This document shows, in pieces, positions 17,617 to 25,780 of a stretch of DNA of 28,357 bases (its first letter is position 1; each line of letters begins with the position of its first letter). Position numbers and translations under genes: made by a program. The stretch is from an uncultured Oscillospiraceae bacterium. GTDB taxonomy: Bacteria > Bacillota > Clostridia > Oscillospirales > Oscillospiraceae. Location: contig CAKTPC010000012.1 in the NCBI GenBank assembly GCA_934590505.1, forward strand, positions 1-28,357. Reading direction: 5' to 3'. The notes beneath the pieces were generated by a model. It saw nothing but the letters and a program-made list of their open reading frames with translations. It was not told the origin of the DNA and made no database searches.

Positions 17617-19569
17617 TCAGTACAGCTTTGCGCCTGCCGGGATGTGCGGATCGACCATCAGCAAATGCAGCTTTTCTTCGCCGTTTTCGTGATGCACAGC
17701 GGAGATCAACATACCGCAGGAGTCGATACCCATCATCGGTCTGGGCGGAAGATTTGTGATGGCGATGCAGGTTTTTCCTACCAGATCTTCCGGCTCATAG
17801 TAAGCATGGATGCCGCTGAGTATGGTGCGTTCCGTATCGGTGCCGTCATCCAGCGTGAACTTGAGAAGCTTTTTGGACTTCTTCACAGCTTCGCATGCAA
17901 GCACCTTGACCGCTCTGAAATCGGATTTGGAGAAGGTCTCAAAGTCTACAAAGTCAGAAAACAGCGGCTCGATCTGAACATTAGAAAAATCGATAGCTTC
18001 TTCTTTCGCTTCAACAGGAGCCTGAGCTTCTGTGCTGGAAACAGCTTCCTGCTTCTTCTCCGCCTTCGGCATATCCATGGGCTTCATTGTCGGGAACAGG
18101 ATAACATCTCTGATAGAACTGCATCCCGTGAGCAACATCACGCAGCGGTCGATACCGATGCCGAGCCCGCCCGTGGGGGGCATGCCGTATTCAAGCGCGT
18201 TGATATAATCCTCGTCCATCATGCCGGCTTCATCGTCGCCCTTAGCTCGCATTTCTACCTGTTTCTGGAAGCGTTGCTTCTGATCGATAGGATCGTTGAG
18301 CTCTGAGAACGCATTGCCAATTTCGCTTGCGCAGATAAAGAGCTCAAAGCGCTCGGTAAGGCGCGGGAACTTCGGGCTGCGCTTTGCGAGCGGCGAAACA
18401 TCTACCGGGTGCATGGTGATAAACGTCGGCTGAATGAGCTTTTCCTCTACCTTCTGGTCGAAGCACTCATACAGAGCGTGCCCCCAAGTCGGCTCGACCT
18501 TCTCCATATCAACGCCGATAGCCTTTGCGGCGGCGACCGCTTCTTCATCACTTTCGATCGCCATGAAGTCGACACCGAGATATTCCTTTACGGCTTCGGC
18601 CATGGTCATGCGCTTGAAGCCGGGAGCAAGGCTGACGTTCTGTCCCTGCCTCTGGACATCATAAGTGCCGAGAATCTCCATCGCCGCGCCGGACAGCAGA
18701 TCCTCAAACAGATCCATCATGTCGTTAAAGTCGGCGTATGCCTCGTACAGCTCGACCGTTGTGAACTCAGGGTTGTGCTTTGTGTCCATACCCTCGTTGC
18801 GGAAGATGCGGCCTATTTCATATACACGCTCAATGCCTCCCACGATAAGGCGCTTGAGGTTGAGCTCGGTCGCAATGCGCAGGTACATGTCTATGTCAAG
18901 GGTGTTGTGGTGCGTAATGAAGGGACGCGCGGTAGCGCCGCCGGAGATCGTATTGAGAACAGGCGTCTCGACCTCCATGTAGCCGCGGTTGTCGAGGAAG
19001 CGGCGGACATAGCTCACGAACTTTGAGCGGATGACAAAGTTGCGGCGACTGTCATCATTGACTATAAGGTCGACATAGCGCTGGCGGTACTTAAGCTCCG
19101 TGTTGGTCATGCCGTGGAACTTCTCAGGCAGCGGGCGCAGAGACTTCGAAAGGAGCTCAACGCTTTGCACATGAACCGATATCTCCTCGGTCTTTGTCTT
19201 GAACACATAGCCGGAAACGCCGATAATGTCGCCGATATCATACTTGCGGAAGTCCGCAAACTCCTGCGCACTGACAGCGTCAGCACGGACATAGAGCTGT
19301 ATCTGGCCCCTGTCATCCTTGATGTGGCAGAAGATGGCCTTGCCCATGCCGCGCTTGGACATAATGCGTCCTGCAACGGAAATGGTCTTGTCGGCAAATG
19401 CGTCATAATCGGCTTTGATCTCCTCCGACCACGCCGTTCTTGTAAACTTAGTTTTGGTAAAGGGGTCCCTGCCCTCCTGCTGGAGAGCCGCCAACTTATC
19501 GCGGCGTATCTGCAAAATCTCGGACAGCTCCTGCTCCGGTGCTGGCTGCCTGGTGTTCTCTTCGCTCAT
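17617..19569 (-). CDS. lysS: Lysyl-tRNA synthetase (class II) with C-terminal EMAP/Trbp111 tRNA-binding domain
   Basis: At 650 residues it is about 150 longer than a standard bacterial LysS. Residues 1-500 form a complete enzyme: an OB-fold anticodon domain (about 60-165), motif 1 (YMEVETPVLNTISGGATARPF is split around 198-218), motif 2 (GRIFRNEGMDTKHNPEFT) and motif 3 (GLGIGIDRCVML). After a charged linker (KAEKKQEAV...EAKEEA) an extra domain of about 115 residues matches the Trbp111/EMAP-II OB fold usually found at the C-terminus of MetRS (DFRAVKVLACEAVKKSKKLLKF split at 550, NLPPRPMMGIDSCGML). This module binds tRNA non-specifically and often dimerises. The ATG at 19569 has GGGG 6 bases upstream and lies 16 bases after greA. 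Confidence 0.93.
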   Translation of the reverse strand: MSEENTRQPAPEQELSEILQIRRDKLAALQQEGRDPFTKTKFTRTAWSEEIKADYDAFADKTISVAGRIMSKRGMGKAIFCHIKDDRGQIQLYVRADAVSAQEFADFRKYDIGDIIGVSGYVFKTKTEEISVHVQSVELLSKSLRPLPEKFHGMTNTELKYRQRYVDLIVNDDSRRNFVIRSKFVSYVRRFLDNRGYMEVETPVLNTISGGATARPFITHHNTLDIDMYLRIATELNLKRLIVGGIERVYEIGRIFRNEGMDTKHNPEFTTVELYEAYADFNDMMDLFEDLLSGAAMEILGTYDVQRQGQNVSLAPGFKRMTMAEAVKEYLGVDFMAIESDEEAVAAAKAIGVDMEKVEPTWGHALYECFDQKVEEKLIQPTFITMHPVDVSPLAKRSPKFPRLTERFELFICASEIGNAFSELNDPIDQKQRFQKQVEMRAKGDDEAGMMDEDYINALEYGMPPTGGLGIGIDRCVMLLTGCSSIRDVILFPTMKPMDMPKAEKKQEAVSSTEAQAPVEAKEEAIDFSNVQIEPLFSDFVDFETFSKSDFRAVKVLACEAVKKSKKLLKFTLDDGTDTERTILSGIHAYYEPEDLVGKTCIAITNLPPRPMMGIDSCGMLISAVHHENGEEKLHLLMVDPHIPAGAKLY

Positions 19570-19585
19570 GTCCTACCCCTTGCCT

Positions 19586-20074
19586 TTAATTATTCTCTAC
19601 GGAAATTATCTCAAACTTGATGTCGCCAGCAGGCGCGTTGACGACGACGGTCTCACCCGCCTTATGGCCGTGCAGACCGCGGCCAAGGGGAGAGTCGTCA
19701 GATATGCGTCCCTCTCTTGGATTTGCCTCCTGAGAGCCGACTATCTCATAAGTCTCCTCAAAGTCCTCCTCGATATCGCGCACCTTCACGACACTGCCGA
19801 GGGTAATAGCATCCTTCGGCGTGTTCTCGTCCATATTGTCGACGATCTCAGCATTCTCGATAAGGACCTTCAGCTCGGCTATCTTAGAATAGAGCTTGCC
19901 CTGCTCGGTCTTAGCTTCATCGTACTCACTGTTTTCGGACAGATCGCCGAAGCTTCTTGCTTCCTTGATCAGCTCAGAGACCTCTTTCTCTCTCACTGTC
20001 TCCAAATAATAAAGCTCATCCTTGAGCGCGTCAAGACGCTCCTGACTCATTTTGAATCTGTTGGAATTAGGCAT
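19586..20074 (-). CDS. greA: Transcription elongation factor GreA
   Basis: 162 residues. An N-terminal coiled coil carries the acidic tip that enters the RNA polymerase secondary channel (SFGDLSENSEYDEAK, about residues 41-55). A C-terminal FKBP-like domain follows, with ITLGSVVKVRD and the family ending SPLGRGLHGHKAGETV. GreA stimulates cleavage of backtracked RNA. AGGAG lies 10 bases before the ATG. It is the first gene of a greA-lysS operon driven by a perfect-consensus promoter. Confidence 0.95.
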   Translation of the reverse strand: MPNSNRFKMSQERLDALKDELYYLETVREKEVSELIKEARSFGDLSENSEYDEAKTEQGKLYSKIAELKVLIENAEIVDNMDENTPKDAITLGSVVKVRDIEEDFEETYEIVGSQEANPREGRISDDSPLGRGLHGHKAGETVVVNAPAGDIKFEIISVENN

Positions 20075-20138
20075 ACGTTTCGATCTCCTTCTGCCGCCTC
20101 ATTGATCCTGAGGTAAATTTATAATGGGAAGCTTGTAC

Positions 20139-20167
20139 ATTATATTAATTTACGCAAGGCTTGTCAA
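20139..20167 (-). promoter_or_regulatory. Perfect-consensus sigma-A promoter of greA-lysS
   Basis: On the minus strand, TTGACA (20167-20162), a 17-bp spacer and TATAAT (20144-20139), consensus at all twelve positions. The TGA inside the -35 box is the stop codon of the upstream S41 gene. A small CCTCA/TGAGG stem lies in the leader before greA. Confidence 0.9.
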
Positions 20168-21405
20168 CTCAAAAGCTTCAAGGCCTGCATAAGCTGCTCG
20201 TCATTTGAGGATGCGCCGACGCCGGTGCTCTCGCCGACGGTGCCGGCGGTCGTGCCGGTTGCGGAAGCATCAGAGTTATAAAGGATAAGGTCAGGCACAA
20301 CGCCGCCCTTGGCGCTGATATCGGTGCGGTTGCCGGTAAGATATGTACCGGTCGAAAGTCGGAGGGCGCTGCCGTCCTCAAGTGGGATCGTCTCCTGCGT
20401 TCTGGTTTTGCCGGTTGTTGCCTCGCCAAGCACTGTCGCCCACTGGTACTCCTGGAGCACCGCTGCGCACACCTCAGCCTCGCCGAAGGTCTCTGCGTTA
20501 ACAAGCACGCACATCGGAAGCTGTATACACATGCCGTCCGACGTCGTTACCTTCTCCTTACCCTGCTTGTCGGTTTCTATAAAGAGAGTACCGTTCGGAA
20601 GCAGATAGTCAAGGAACTTCGCACACTCAGTGTCAAGCCCACCTGGGTTGCCGCGCAGGTCAATGCACAGCGCAACCGCTCCCTGATTGAGCAGATCCTC
20701 GACTGCCGCTATCGCGTCGTCGCCGCTGCCGGCTTCAAAATTCAGGATCTGTATATAACCGGCCTCGGTTTTTTCAAGACGGTAATTGACGGCGCTCTGA
20801 TAGACACCGCTGCAATCAACCTCAATGCTGTTCTTGCGCCCAAGCCCGAGCGTGAACTTTCCGTTCATCTTTGAGCGTATCAGCTTGCGCGCTTCATCCA
20901 GCGACATACCGGTTATATCCTCACCGTCAACGGAGGTTATCACATCGCCCGCGCCAAGCCCGGCAAGTCCCGCCGGAGAGTCGGCATTGACGGAAACAAC
21001 CTGAAAGCTCCCATCGTCCTGCTTCATTATAGACATGCCGATGCCCGCATATTCATTCGCGGAATTGAGCTGAAATGTCTTGTATTCATCCGCAGACATA
21101 TAGTAGCTCCACTTATCAGCAAGCCCGGAAACCATAGCCGCCGCGGCGTAATCGCCAAGAGTCTGTCTGCTGACCTCGTCTATGTACTGGTCCTCAATAA
21201 CATCTTTGATCTCAATATACCGTTTAGCTTCATCAAAATCGTCTTTGCCGCCGACAAGGTCGAGCATATGCTTATATGTGATCCCGATCGCGCCGCCGAC
21301 GAAAATAATAAAAGCGAGCAGCACATACTTGAATCTTATGCGTATATTGAGGATCGCCGTCAAAACGTTGACAACGGCGTTCATTAGTCTGGTGCCCAAA
21401 CTCAT
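20164..21405 (-). CDS. Membrane-anchored PDZ/S41 (C-terminal processing peptidase-like) protein, apparently catalytically dead
   Basis: 413 residues: one N-terminal transmembrane helix (about 27-45), an S41 N-terminal segment, a PDZ domain (about 115-195, EYAGIGMSI to VDGEDITGMSLDEARKLI), then the S41 protease domain (about 205-375; IDLRGNPGG at 248-256). In active CtpA/CtpB enzymes a Ser lies 25 residues before the catalytic Lys and 29 before the Gln. Here Lys333 and Gln337 (ATTGKTRTQ) are kept, but the Ser position is Gly308 (VNAETFGEAEV). The C-terminus is a low-complexity Ser/Thr/Gly tail. ATG 21405 has GGAGG 6 bases upstream. It closes the ftsE-ftsX-M23-M23 cluster, so it may act as a PDZ scaffold or decoy for the wall hydrolases; that role is inferred. 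Confidence 0.85.
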   Translation of the reverse strand: MSLGTRLMNAVVNVLTAILNIRIRFKYVLLAFIIFVGGAIGITYKHMLDLVGGKDDFDEAKRYIEIKDVIEDQYIDEVSRQTLGDYAAAAMVSGLADKWSYYMSADEYKTFQLNSANEYAGIGMSIMKQDDGSFQVVSVNADSPAGLAGLGAGDVITSVDGEDITGMSLDEARKLIRSKMNGKFTLGLGRKNSIEVDCSGVYQSAVNYRLEKTEAGYIQILNFEAGSGDDAIAAVEDLLNQGAVALCIDLRGNPGGLDTECAKFLDYLLPNGTLFIETDKQGKEKVTTSDGMCIQLPMCVLVNAETFGEAEVCAAVLQEYQWATVLGEATTGKTRTQETIPLEDGSALRLSTGTYLTGNRTDISAKGGVVPDLILYNSDASATGTTAGTVGESTGVGASSNDEQLMQALKLLS

Positions 21406-21441
21406 ACACAACCTCCGGATTGCTTGCTGTTTTACACACGC

Positions 21442-21463
21442 GGGGGCTGCTGCCGCAGCCCCC
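21442..21463. terminator. GC-rich hairpin between the M23 peptidase and S41 genes
   Basis: A perfect 9-bp stem GGGGGCTGC / GCAGCCCCC with a 4-base loop sits in the gap after the stop at 21481. The minus-strand flank lacks a U-tract (GCGTGTGT follows), so partial attenuation or RNA processing between the two genes is more likely than full termination. Confidence 0.45.
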
Positions 21464-21480
21464 CGGTTTTGCTTAGAAAA

Positions 21481-22725
21481 TTATACTCCTGCGTCCGCGG
21501 AGATCGTAAGCCCGGAATAAAACTGTTCCGGGTCGATACGCGTGCCGTTTTTCAGGACCTCGAAGTGGAGATGCGGTCCAGTAGAGTTTCCTGTACTCCC
21601 GACATATCCGATGGTATCACCCTGACTTACGGCCTGCCCCTGACTTACCGCGATAGAGGACATGTGACCGTACAGCGTCACATAGCCGTTGCCGTGGTCT
21701 ATCATGACGCAGTTGCCGTAGCCGCCGTTCCATGACGCCAGCGTTACTGTCCCGCCGTCGGCTGCATAGATGCTTGTCCCCTGATTGGATGCAATGTCTA
21801 TACCGGTGTGCGTTTTCTGCTGTCCGGTAATGGGATGAATGCGCAGGCCGAACCTGCTCGATACGTAGACATACGACGCAACAGGCCAGATAAAGCTGCC
21901 GTTGCCGACCGCTCCACCGCCGCCGGAGCTGCCGCCGCTATTGGCCTGCTCGGCGCGCCTCTGTGCCTCAAGCTCCGCGACAAGCTTGTCTATATTCGCG
22001 TTTGCAGCATCCTCGGCAGCCATGATCTCGTCATACTCTGCCTGACGCTTCTCAAGGTCGTTTTCGATATCGAGGATAAGGTTTATGGCTTCCTCAATAT
22101 CCTTTTCAAGCTCGGCCTGTTCGGCGCGGAGCTCTTCCTGCTTGGCGTTTATATCAGCGCGGTAGGCCTCATAATCGGCCTTGACCTCTTCGGTGTTCTC
22201 TCTGGCCGCGATATACGCGTCCTCGAGATCTCTGTCGCTCTGCATTATCTCACCGATATCGTCCATCGCCGTGAGAAAATCGCCAAGGCTGCTCGTCTTG
22301 AGCACCATCGCCAGATAGCCTACGCTGCCGTTTTCCTCCATGGCACGCACACGCGCACGGTATCTTTCAAGCTGCTCGTCCTCAAGGCGCTGGGCTTCGG
22401 TAAGCTCCTTCTCCTTGTCGGCGATCATCTCATCATACATGGCGATCTCATCGCTGTTGAGCTGAATCTGCTGGAGCGTATACATGTTGCGCTCATCCAT
22501 GGCCTGCTTCTGTTCCACAATGCTGGCTTTGTCAGCCTCAAGCTGTTCAACAACAGCCTGCTTTTCCTGACGCTGTGCCTTAATCGCGTCGCGCTCAGCT
22601 TTGAGCGCGTCTATTTCGGTCTGCGTGACCGCATAGGCGCTGACCGGTGCCGTATCAACAACGGCGGCAGCCGTGAGCACTACGCAAAGCGACAGCGCTA
22701 TCAGGCGTAATGTCTTTCTTTTCAT
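21481..22725 (-). CDS. PcsB/EnvC-like peptidoglycan hydrolase: coiled coil + M23 (LytM) domain, copy 2
   Basis: 414 residues. A signal peptide (about 1-31) precedes a long charged coiled coil (about 34-255) and a Gly/Ser linker (SGGSSGGGG). The LytM domain (about 283-405) is intact: zinc ligands His306 and Asp310 (HTGID) and His387 (GPHLHFE), with catalytic His354 (YGHM) and His385. It should cut peptidoglycan crosslinks outside the membrane. The architecture is that of PcsB/CwlO-type hydrolases gated by FtsEX through their coiled coil. It follows the first copy by 18 bases; its own ribosome site is weak (AGG), suggesting translational coupling. The coiled coil shares RYRxRVRAMEENG with copy 1, indicating a tandem duplication. 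Confidence 0.88.
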   Translation of the reverse strand: MKRKTLRLIALSLCVVLTAAAVVDTAPVSAYAVTQTEIDALKAERDAIKAQRQEKQAVVEQLEADKASIVEQKQAMDERNMYTLQQIQLNSDEIAMYDEMIADKEKELTEAQRLEDEQLERYRARVRAMEENGSVGYLAMVLKTSSLGDFLTAMDDIGEIMQSDRDLEDAYIAARENTEEVKADYEAYRADINAKQEELRAEQAELEKDIEEAINLILDIENDLEKRQAEYDEIMAAEDAANANIDKLVAELEAQRRAEQANSGGSSGGGGAVGNGSFIWPVASYVYVSSRFGLRIHPITGQQKTHTGIDIASNQGTSIYAADGGTVTLASWNGGYGNCVMIDHGNGYVTLYGHMSSIAVSQGQAVSQGDTIGYVGSTGNSTGPHLHFEVLKNGTRIDPEQFYSGLTISADAGV

Positions 22726-22743
22726 AGTAGTACCTGAATTGCT

Positions 22744-24102
22744 TCAGCAATTGTAATATGTAATTCCGGAGAAATAAGCAGCCGGATCTACTCTTCCGTC
22801 TCCTACGTAAACTTCAAAATGCAAATGCGTACCCGTGGCTCTTCCGGTTGCACCCAGATACCCGACCGTCTGTCCCTGACTGACATAGTCGCCCGTGGAT
22901 ACCGCGAAGCCCGACATATGCGCGTATACCGTAGAGGTGTCTCCGTGGTTGATTATTACATAGTTGCCGTACCCGCTGTCAGAGGACGCAGTAACGACAA
23001 CGCCGCTTGCAGCAGCGACAATAGGCGCACCATCGTTGCCGAAGCCGTCAATGTCGATACCGGCGTGGTAACGGGTCTGTCCGGTGAAGGGGTCGGAACG
23101 ATTGCCGTAGCGCGAGGTTACTCTCGTGCTGCACGGAACGGGCCACATGAAGCCGCTGTCACCGCCGCTTGCGCCGCCAGTGTTGGCGCTGTTCTGCGCC
23201 TCGTTTATTTCGTCCTGGCTGTACGGCGGCTCCTGACCGCTCGCCTGGGCCTCCTGGTTTGCACGGTTCATCTCTTCAACCCGAGACGCTGCATTCTCTG
23301 CATCGGACTTTGCCTGTGCAGCCTCCGCGGCCTTCTGCGCGTTATACTGGGCGATCATGTTGGTGATAGACGCCGCGGCAGCCTGCTCTGCAGCTTCGGC
23401 AGCTTCATATTCGGCGATAGCCTTCTCTATTTCGGATTCGAGGCTTTTCAAAGTCTTGTCCGCCTCGGTGATCTGATTGCTTATCTCCTTCTGCTCCGCC
23501 TTCAGCTCAGTCTGCGTAGCCTCATATTCAGCCTTTTCCTGCTCATACTGGGCCTTGACTTCTTCAGTCTGCTCACGCGCGGCGACATACTGAGCCTGAA
23601 GTGTTTTATCGCTCGACATTATTTCGCCCATGTCGTCAAATGCGGTAAGAAGGTCGGAGAAGTTGTCCGCCTGAAGGATGAGCGCAAGGATATTGTATCC
23701 GCCGTTCTCCTCCATCGCGCGTACACGGCCGCGGTATCTCTCGAGCTGGCGCTCTTCTTTGTTCTTCGCTGCATCGACCTCTTTTGCCTTTTCGGCGATC
23801 AGCTCATTGCACTGGTCGATTTCCTTGGCAATGATCTTGAGCTGCTCATTTGCAAGCTTTTTCTGCTCGTCAAGCGCCGCTTTCTGTTCAAGGACGTTTG
23901 CCTGCTGATCCTTGAGTGCCTGCAGCCGCTCCATGCAGTCCTTGACCTGATTTGAAAGCTGCTCCTTCTGCGCCTTGAGTTCGCTCAGCCCCTCCGGTTC
24001 ATCCGCAAACGCGGAAACCGGGATCATGCTGACCACAAGTGAGGCAAGCATCAGCACTGCCATGATCACGGCAATGACCGATATGATCTTCTTGTTATTC
24101 AT
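22744..24102 (-). CDS. PcsB/EnvC-like peptidoglycan hydrolase: coiled coil + M23 (LytM) domain, copy 1
   Basis: 452 residues. A signal peptide (about 1-33, ending VSAFA) precedes a coiled coil (about 38-270) and an Ala/Gln-rich linker. A LytM domain (about 320-450) follows with intact ligands His346 and Asp350 (HAGID), His428 (THLHFE) and catalytic His395 (YAHM). It is paralogous to the following gene. The Ala-rich second half of the coil and the longer linker are the main differences. AGGAG lies 6 bases before the ATG, and the gene follows ftsX by 27 bases. The role is probably septal or sidewall peptidoglycan cleavage activated by FtsEX ATPase cycling. Confidence 0.88.
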   Translation of the reverse strand: MNNKKIISVIAVIMAVLMLASLVVSMIPVSAFADEPEGLSELKAQKEQLSNQVKDCMERLQALKDQQANVLEQKAALDEQKKLANEQLKIIAKEIDQCNELIAEKAKEVDAAKNKEERQLERYRGRVRAMEENGGYNILALILQADNFSDLLTAFDDMGEIMSSDKTLQAQYVAAREQTEEVKAQYEQEKAEYEATQTELKAEQKEISNQITEADKTLKSLESEIEKAIAEYEAAEAAEQAAAASITNMIAQYNAQKAAEAAQAKSDAENAASRVEEMNRANQEAQASGQEPPYSQDEINEAQNSANTGGASGGDSGFMWPVPCSTRVTSRYGNRSDPFTGQTRYHAGIDIDGFGNDGAPIVAAASGVVVTASSDSGYGNYVIINHGDTSTVYAHMSGFAVSTGDYVSQGQTVGYLGATGRATGTHLHFEVYVGDGRVDPAAYFSGITYYNC

Positions 24103-24129
24103 TAATAGCTCCTTATTCCAAGGGAACGG

Positions 24130-25017
24130 TCAAACCTTCAGATAGTTCCTGATAGCGTTCACGCCGCCGAACGCGCCGACCAAAATTCCGACAGCCATGT
24201 ATACGATAAACACTTCGAGCGCAACGCTGTGGAAGGGCACGAAGGTTATGAAGCTCTCGGTAACGGATGCAACGAGCTTCCCGGTAACGAGGTTATAAAG
24301 CCCCCACTCAGCGAGGAAAGCCAGTCCGCCGCCGAGGATGCCGAGCACAAGACCCTCTACCACAAACGGAAGCCTTATAAAGCTGTTCGTCGCGCCGACC
24401 ATTTTCATGATCGCGATCTCGTCACGCCGGCCGAAGGTAGCAAGCTTTATCGTGTTCGACATGATGAATATCGACACAAAGACAAGTATCGCTATCAGCA
24501 CGAGCGAGATTACGCTGACGACATTGCGGATCGTGACAAAGGTCTTTGCATATTCAAGATGCGCATTGACCTTGACGATGCCGTCGACCGCTTCAAGTGC
24601 AGCCTTTGTCTGAGACATGAGTGCGATGTCCGTCAGGTGGATAACAAATCTGTGGCGGAACACGGATTCATCAATGCCCTCGCGGAAGTTCTCATCGTAC
24701 TTGTTCATGAAGTTTTCCATCGCCGCGTCTCTTGAGACAAACTCGACGGAGGAAATGTTGTCCAGCGCCTCAATGCTGCTCTGGATCGCTTTTGCCTGAT
24801 CCTCATCCGAAATCTTCTCGTCGACGAAAGCGACGATCTCATTCTGGTTTTCAAGGTCCTTTATCAAGGCGTCAATATTGACGGACAGCAGCGATACGCT
24901 GCCCATGATAACAAGGCACGCCATGATGATCGTAACCGATGCGAAGGACATGAAGCCATGGGTCGTAATGCTTCTGAAGCCCTCGCGGATAAGATAGCCG
25001 CACCTACTCAATCTCAT
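24130..25017 (-). CDS. ftsX: Cell division ABC transporter permease-like protein FtsX
   Basis: 295 residues: an N-terminal cytoplasmic segment (RLSRCGYLIREGFRSI), a first transmembrane helix (about 27-50), an extracellular domain (about 51-155) and three C-terminal helices enclosing the conserved FGRRDEIAIMKMVGATNSFIR region, split around the cytoplasmic loop. FtsX transmits FtsE ATP hydrolysis to extracellular hydrolases and does not transport. ATG 25017 was chosen: it overlaps the ftsE end by 14 bases and gives the family-like start MRLSR. An upstream in-frame start near 25044 would overlap further without benefit. Confidence 0.94.
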   Translation of the reverse strand: MRLSRCGYLIREGFRSITTHGFMSFASVTIIMACLVIMGSVSLLSVNIDALIKDLENQNEIVAFVDEKISDEDQAKAIQSSIEALDNISSVEFVSRDAAMENFMNKYDENFREGIDESVFRHRFVIHLTDIALMSQTKAALEAVDGIVKVNAHLEYAKTFVTIRNVVSVISLVLIAILVFVSIFIMSNTIKLATFGRRDEIAIMKMVGATNSFIRLPFVVEGLVLGILGGGLAFLAEWGLYNLVTGKLVASVTESFITFVPFHSVALEVFIVYMAVGILVGAFGGVNAIRNYLKV

Positions 25018-25696
25018 AACTGTAATACCCATCCATTCCGTCACTGATCAGGTTGCCGCCGTCAATGGTAATGACGCGCTTTGAAAACGCGTTGACCAGT
25101 TCCTTCTCATGGGTCACGACCATAACGGTAGTGCCCATCTCGTTTATCTTTTCAAACAGAAGCATAAGCTCCAGACTGCGCACGGGATCAAGGTTCCCGG
25201 TAGGCTCGTCTGCGACGATCATGCGCGGGCTGTTGACAAGCGCCCTTGCAATGGCGACACGCTGCTGCTCACCACCGGAGAGCTCGTTCGGCATACGCTT
25301 ACCTCTGCCCTCAAGCCCGACAAGCTCCAATATGTACGGCACACGCTTCTTGATCTCGGAGTTCGCCGCGCCGACGACGCGCATCGCAAATGCAACATTA
25401 TCATACACGTTCATGTTCTCGATAAGCCTGTAGTCCTGGAATATGACGCCGAGCGTCCTGCGGACCTTCGGCAGCTTCCTGCGCTTTATCGTGCCCATGT
25501 CAAAATCGTTCACGATTATCTGGCCGGACGTCGGACGCACTTCGCCGGTGATGAGCTTCATGATCGTGGTCTTTCCCGAGCCGGACGGGCCGACAAGAAA
25601 GACGAACTCGCCGTCGTTAATGGTGAGGCTGACTCCGTCGAGCGCAACGGTGTTGCTGCTCTCGTAGACCTTCCTCACGTTGTTCATTTGAACCAT
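25004..25696 (-). CDS. ftsE: Cell division ATP-binding protein FtsE
   Basis: A 230-residue ABC ATPase. Walker A is GPSGSGKT (36-43), then a Q-loop (FQDYRLI, with the FtsE-typical RLIENMNVYDNVAFAM stretch), signature LSGGEQQRVAIARA, Walker B IVADEPTGNLDP and the H-loop His (VVTHEKEL). It powers FtsX. GGAGG lies 11 bases before the ATG, a longer spacing than usual. The gap upstream holds a hairpin (25727-25760) and a possible extended -10 (TGC-TATAGA, minus strand near 25770-25778); otherwise it reads on from the regulator gene. Confidence 0.95.
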   Translation of the reverse strand: MVQMNNVRKVYESSNTVALDGVSLTINDGEFVFLVGPSGSGKTTIMKLITGEVRPTSGQIIVNDFDMGTIKRRKLPKVRRTLGVIFQDYRLIENMNVYDNVAFAMRVVGAANSEIKKRVPYILELVGLEGRGKRMPNELSGGEQQRVAIARALVNSPRMIVADEPTGNLDPVRSLELMLLFEKINEMGTTVMVVTHEKELVNAFSKRVITIDGGNLISDGMDGYYSYEIE

Positions 25697-25726
25697 AAGT
25701 CAATTGACCTCCAAAGCTTTTGTTTC

Positions 25727-25760
25727 CTGCCGGTATATATTGTCCTCCTCACACCGGCAG
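25727..25760. promoter_or_regulatory. Inverted repeat in the ftsE leader
   Basis: CTGCCGGT and ACCGGCAG form an 8-bp stem around an 18-base loop, between the regulator stop (25781) and ftsE. There is no U-tract, so it is not a canonical terminator. It could be a leader structure or a binding site; an unused GAGGAGG lies in the loop on the minus strand. Confidence 0.35.
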
Positions 25761-25780
25761 CGCTTGCGATCTATAGCACC

